Shown here one piece after another: positions 60,634 to 64,000 of a DNA stretch of 64,000 nucleotides (the first letter of the stretch is position 1; the number at the start of each line of letters is the position of its first letter). The translations under genes and the position numbers were made by a program. Under the pieces are notes generated by a model. The model did not search any database. It was given only the letters and a program-made list of their open reading frames with translations, and was not told where the DNA came from. This DNA comes from Arthrinium phaeospermum (Eukaryota > Ascomycota > Sordariomycetes > Amphisphaeriales > Apiosporaceae): positions 4,960,001-5,024,000 of the forward strand of contig QYRS01000002.1 of the NCBI GenBank assembly GCA_006503535.1, written 5' to 3'.

Positions 60634-63268
60634 ATGGCACAAGAGGACGACCCGACGCGCGATTCCGCGCCCGATTTACAGATACTCGGCGACCAGATTA
60701 CCCTACAACCGCGAAGCTATGTCGAGCCCGCGCAGCAAGAAAAAGAGGAGGCCCTGATGCACCACATGGCGCGCTTCCGGTCCGAGCCGTTGCAGTTCTT
60801 GCGCGAAGTGTCCCTATACGTGTCGGGCACGGGATGGCGGGCCTACGACAAGGTCATCGGGCAGCCCATCTTCTACTCGGGATTCTCCGAGCAGATGAAG
60901 AACGCCGTCGTGTCGGCCCCTTTACTGCAGGATCGGCTTCGGCAGCTGGCCGACCTGCGCATCGAGGTTGAAGAGAAGGACGGTTGGCTCCGCAAAGACG
61001 ACCCGGATTTCGCAGTCAAGAAGGCAAATCGTCGTAATGTCATACATCAGGGGCTGCAAGAAGTGGCCGACAAGCTGACCAACGACATGATCTGCAAGTT
61101 TGAGAGCAAGATGTTCATCAGGGGGGCATACTACATGGTAACACAGCTTCTGACAAGAGCGTACCATCAAGGTATGTACGGGTGTGATGAACTGGCCATG
61201 ATGATGACTTGGAGAACTACGCTGATATGGGATCCATTGTAGGCATTCATGTCTCCAGTGAGGAGGTATTGCGGTTACGGAAAGTGGCAGAGGAGGCCGA
61301 ACGGAAAAAGCAGTCCATCATTTTCCTCCCCTCGCACAGATCCCACGTGGACTATGTTTCTATGCAACTAATATGCTACCGCCTCGGGCTTGCCCTGCCT
61401 GTCGTCGTCGCCGGCGACAACCTCAACTTCCCCGTCGTGGGCGCTTTCTTACAGCACGCCGGCGCCATGTGGATCCGACGCTCCTTCGGCAACGACGCGC
61501 TCTACACGACCCTGGTCCAGACCTACATCGACACGCTGCTGCAGCAAGGGTACAACTTCGAGTGCTTCATCGAGGGCGGGCGCTCGCGGACGGGCAAGCT
61601 CCTCTCGCCCAAGTTCGGCATCCTCAGCTTCATCCTCGACAGCATCCTGTCCGGCCGCGTCGAGGACGCCATCATCTGCCCCGTCAGCACGCAGTACGAC
61701 AAGGTCATCGAGACCGAGGGCTACGTGACGGAGCTGCTGGGCGTGCCCAAGAAGAAGGAGAACCTGGCCGACTTCCTCAGCGGCGGCTCCTCGGTGCTGT
61801 CCCTCAAGCTCGGCCGCGTCGACGTGCGCTTCCACGAGCCCTGGAGCCTGCGCGGCTATATCGACGACCAGCTCAAGAAGTTCGAGGCCGCGAGTGTGGG
61901 CAGCGTCCCGCGCGACCTTTCGGCAAGGACTCCCGAGGCCGTCCGTATCAAGCAGAAGCTCCTGCGCACCATGGGCTACAAGGTCCTGTCCGAGATTAAC
62001 GACGTCTCCGTGGTCATGCCCACGGCCCTCATCGGCACCGTCCTGCTCACCCTGCGCGGCCGCGGCGTCGGCAAAGCCGAGCTCATGCGCCGCGTCGAGT
62101 GGCTCTCGAACCGCGTGCGTGCCAAGGGCGGCCGTGTTGCCCACTTCGGCACCGCGCCCCTTTCGGACGTGGTCGAGCGCGGCCTCGACGTACTGGGCAA
62201 GGATCTCGTGGGTGTCGTCTCCGGGCTCGCTGAGCCGACCTACTACGCCGTCGACCGGTTTCAGCTGTCCTTCTACCGCAACATGACCATCCACCTTTTC
62301 ATATCGGAGGCCCTTGTGAGCGCCGCCATGTATACGCGGGTCAAGCGCGGCGGCGGGCCCGCGGTCCAGGACATTGGGTACGATGACCTACGCAACCAAG
62401 TCCTGTTCCTGTCCTCGCTCTTCCGCGGCGAGTTCATCTTCCCCGCCGACGGCTTGGCAGCCAACCTTGAGAAGACGCTTGCGGGGCTTGAGCATGACCG
62501 CATTATCCATCTCGCGCGCGACCCGGAGAGTAACAAGATCGTCACAGTGGGTCTGTCGGACGAGGAGCGGACGGCGGGCCGCGAAAACTACGATTTCTAC
62601 TGTTTCCTGATTTGGCCTTTTATCGAGGCGAGCTGGCTGGCGGCTACTTCGTTGATCGGCTTGACGCCGCCCCTGGACTATAAGGAGGATGTTTGGATCG
62701 AGGTCACGAAAGCCCAGAACAGCGCCCAATTGGTAAGTATCTTCTCGTATATCCCCTTCTCACACTCATCAAACTTGCCTTTACTGATAACGTCGTCCAG
62801 TTCGGCAAGACCCTCTACCACCAGGGCGACCTCTCCTACTTCGAGGCCGTCAACAAGGAGACGCTCAAGAACGCGTACAGCCGGTTCGAGGAGGAAGGGA
62901 TCCTGTACGTGGTCAAGTCCAAGGACGCCAAGACGAGCCCGGCGCGGCTGCGCATCTCGCACGACTGGATGCCGGCGCGCGACCCGGGGACGGGCGACCT
63001 GGTGCCGACGGGCCGGCTGTGGGAGTTCACCGAGAAGATCGCGTCGAGCCGGCGCGAGGGCAAGAACCGCCGCGACGGGGCGACGGTCAGCACGCGCGTC
63101 CTGCGGCTCTCGGACATACTGGGCCGGCGCATGTTCGAGGAGGCCACGACGGCGGCGGATGGGTCGAGGAGGGAGTTTCGGTTGTCTGAGGAGGAGGCGG
63201 CGACGGTTAAGAGGGCGGTGAGGGAGGAGAGGAGGCGGAGGAGGTTGGAGGGGAGGGCGCAGCTGTGA
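60634..63268 (+). CDS. glycerol-3-phosphate / dihydroxyacetone-phosphate acyltransferase (PlsB/GNPAT type), 831 aa
   Basis: Exons 60634-61171, 61243-62732 and 62801-63268 (introns 71 and 68 bp) close in phase to 831 residues. The acyltransferase blocks are in order: SHRSHVDY (block I, catalytic HxxxxD), GAMWIRR (block II), FIEGGRSRTGK (block III) and CPVSTQYDK (block IV). AGDNLNFP also matches the PlsB/GNPAT class, unlike the yeast Sct1/Gpt2 class. It transfers an acyl group to glycerol 3-phosphate or dihydroxyacetone phosphate, the first step of phospholipid (or ether-lipid) synthesis. The C-terminal ~170 residues are basic and end in RRLEGRAQL; no clear peroxisomal signal, so compartment is open. 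The start ATG at 60634 fits because the next residues are acidic and family-like. The gene is intact. Confidence 0.88.
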
Positions 63269-64000
63269 GGGTGGTTCGACGAACATAGCGATTGGTTGGT
63301 GAGTTCGTTGGCTGAGCTGAGGCAGTGAGTTAGTGTGTATATTACACTTGTATTAAGTATACGAACCCATTCATAAATGAAGCTACAAAACTGCATGGGA
63401 AATGGAGCTTTTAGTAACATTTGAAATATCAGTTTCTCAGTCGTGCTTGTAAAAGATCTATATCAGCCGACCTAATTTTCCAAGCATCCTTACCAGGTGC
63501 ACTAAATGCATGCAGTAAACATAGTCCTTGGAGGCAAGCAGATCCCACAAGCTGTGTTGATTACATAGTTCTACTTTTACAGTGACTTTATTTGGAGACA
63601 GTACCTACAGCCTGTCCTGACTCTTCACCAGCGTCCCAACCGTCCCCCGCCCATACCGTCTGGAGAGAAGAAAGCCACTGAGGCTATTGCAGATCTTGCT
63701 TCTATAGACCGAAATCAAGCCGATCAGGACTATATAGGGTTTAGTACTCCTTGTAAGCACCTCCCCCATTTTGCCTAACAAGTGTGCCCTGCGCTTCTGA
63801 CACCACTTCATCTGTCGACACCGCGCAATGCGTGCATGGCATAGCCACGCTACAGCCTGATGGCTTCATCAATTTCGCGAGGTCCTGATGTAGAATTGAT
63901 TGATTTAATATCATGCTCTCTCCTTCCCGGTCTGGTGAATGTCTTGCTTTGATAACTTTCTTCTTCGTCGATAGCCGATACATCTTACAACTTGTTATGT
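63269..64000. other. right-edge spacer
   Basis: After the acyltransferase stop there is no convincing gene. Two small minus-strand frames (63605-63811, 63741-63983) are unmatched. Confidence 0.55.

Noticed and set aside
61449..62294. 281-codon minus-strand frame over the acyltransferase
   Set aside because: Shadow of GC-rich codons; the acyltransferase blocks on the other strand are complete.

Overview
The window reads as nuclear DNA of a filamentous ascomycete (Pezizomycotina, most likely Sordariomycetes). Genes are GC-rich and split by short (about 50-130 bp) GT-AG introns, intergenic spacers are more AT-rich, and the gene families are typical of that group: DUF3433, DUF3176, DUF1996 and DUF7907 proteins, fungal rhodopsin-domain (PTH11-like) membrane proteins, HET domain, GMC oxidoreductases and intron-bearing tRNAs. 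Most positions below come from splice junctions checked by hand for phase.

Layout. 0-12.5 kb holds the 5' part of a DUF3433 gene on the left edge, a relic of an amino-acid permease, a rhodopsin-domain protein, a large uncharacterised membrane protein and a citrate/arsenite-type anion transporter. 12.5-32.3 kb holds an MFS transporter with a broken N-terminus, a small surface protein, a frameshifted secreted GMC oxidoreductase, a broken HET gene, a broken rhodopsin-domain gene, an aldo-keto reductase relic, a frameshifted dihydroxyacetone-synthase-type transketolase and, divergent from it, a polyol dehydrogenase with one lost base. 32.8-44.7 kb holds a GPI-type secreted protein, a BBE-like flavoenzyme, another rhodopsin-domain protein, a P450 relic, tRNA-His, a ten-exon DUF1996 protein and an intact alcohol-oxidase-like GMC enzyme. 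46.4-54 kb holds a DUF3176 protein, two alpha/beta hydrolases, tRNA-Trp and a small DUF7907 secreted protein. 55-64 kb holds a tRNA-like gene with an odd anticodon arm, a second CCP-motif surface protein, the RNase P/MRP subunit Pop4 and a PlsB/GNPAT-type acyltransferase.

How the genes fit together. The housekeeping pair POP4 / acyltransferase shares a divergent promoter at the right end. The dihydroxyacetone synthase (formaldehyde + xylulose 5-phosphate) and the polyol dehydrogenase (a possible source of xylulose) share a 742-bp divergent promoter with three CreA-type GGG motifs, and an alcohol-oxidase-like enzyme (a possible formaldehyde producer) lies 12 kb away. This suggests, but does not prove, a C1/pentitol assimilation neighbourhood. 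The rest is accessory: membrane sensors, secreted proteins and transporters.

Main caution. Nearly every frameshift (MFS N-terminus, GMC, HET, rhodopsin-like, transketolase, polyol dehydrogenase) lies between about 14 and 32 kb, and several are a missing base in a G or C run. Two tandem duplications of 199 and 172 bp in the same block differ between copies only in homopolymer length. That pattern looks more like a poor consensus stretch than real gene decay. I found no new defence system, mobile element or biosynthetic gene cluster.
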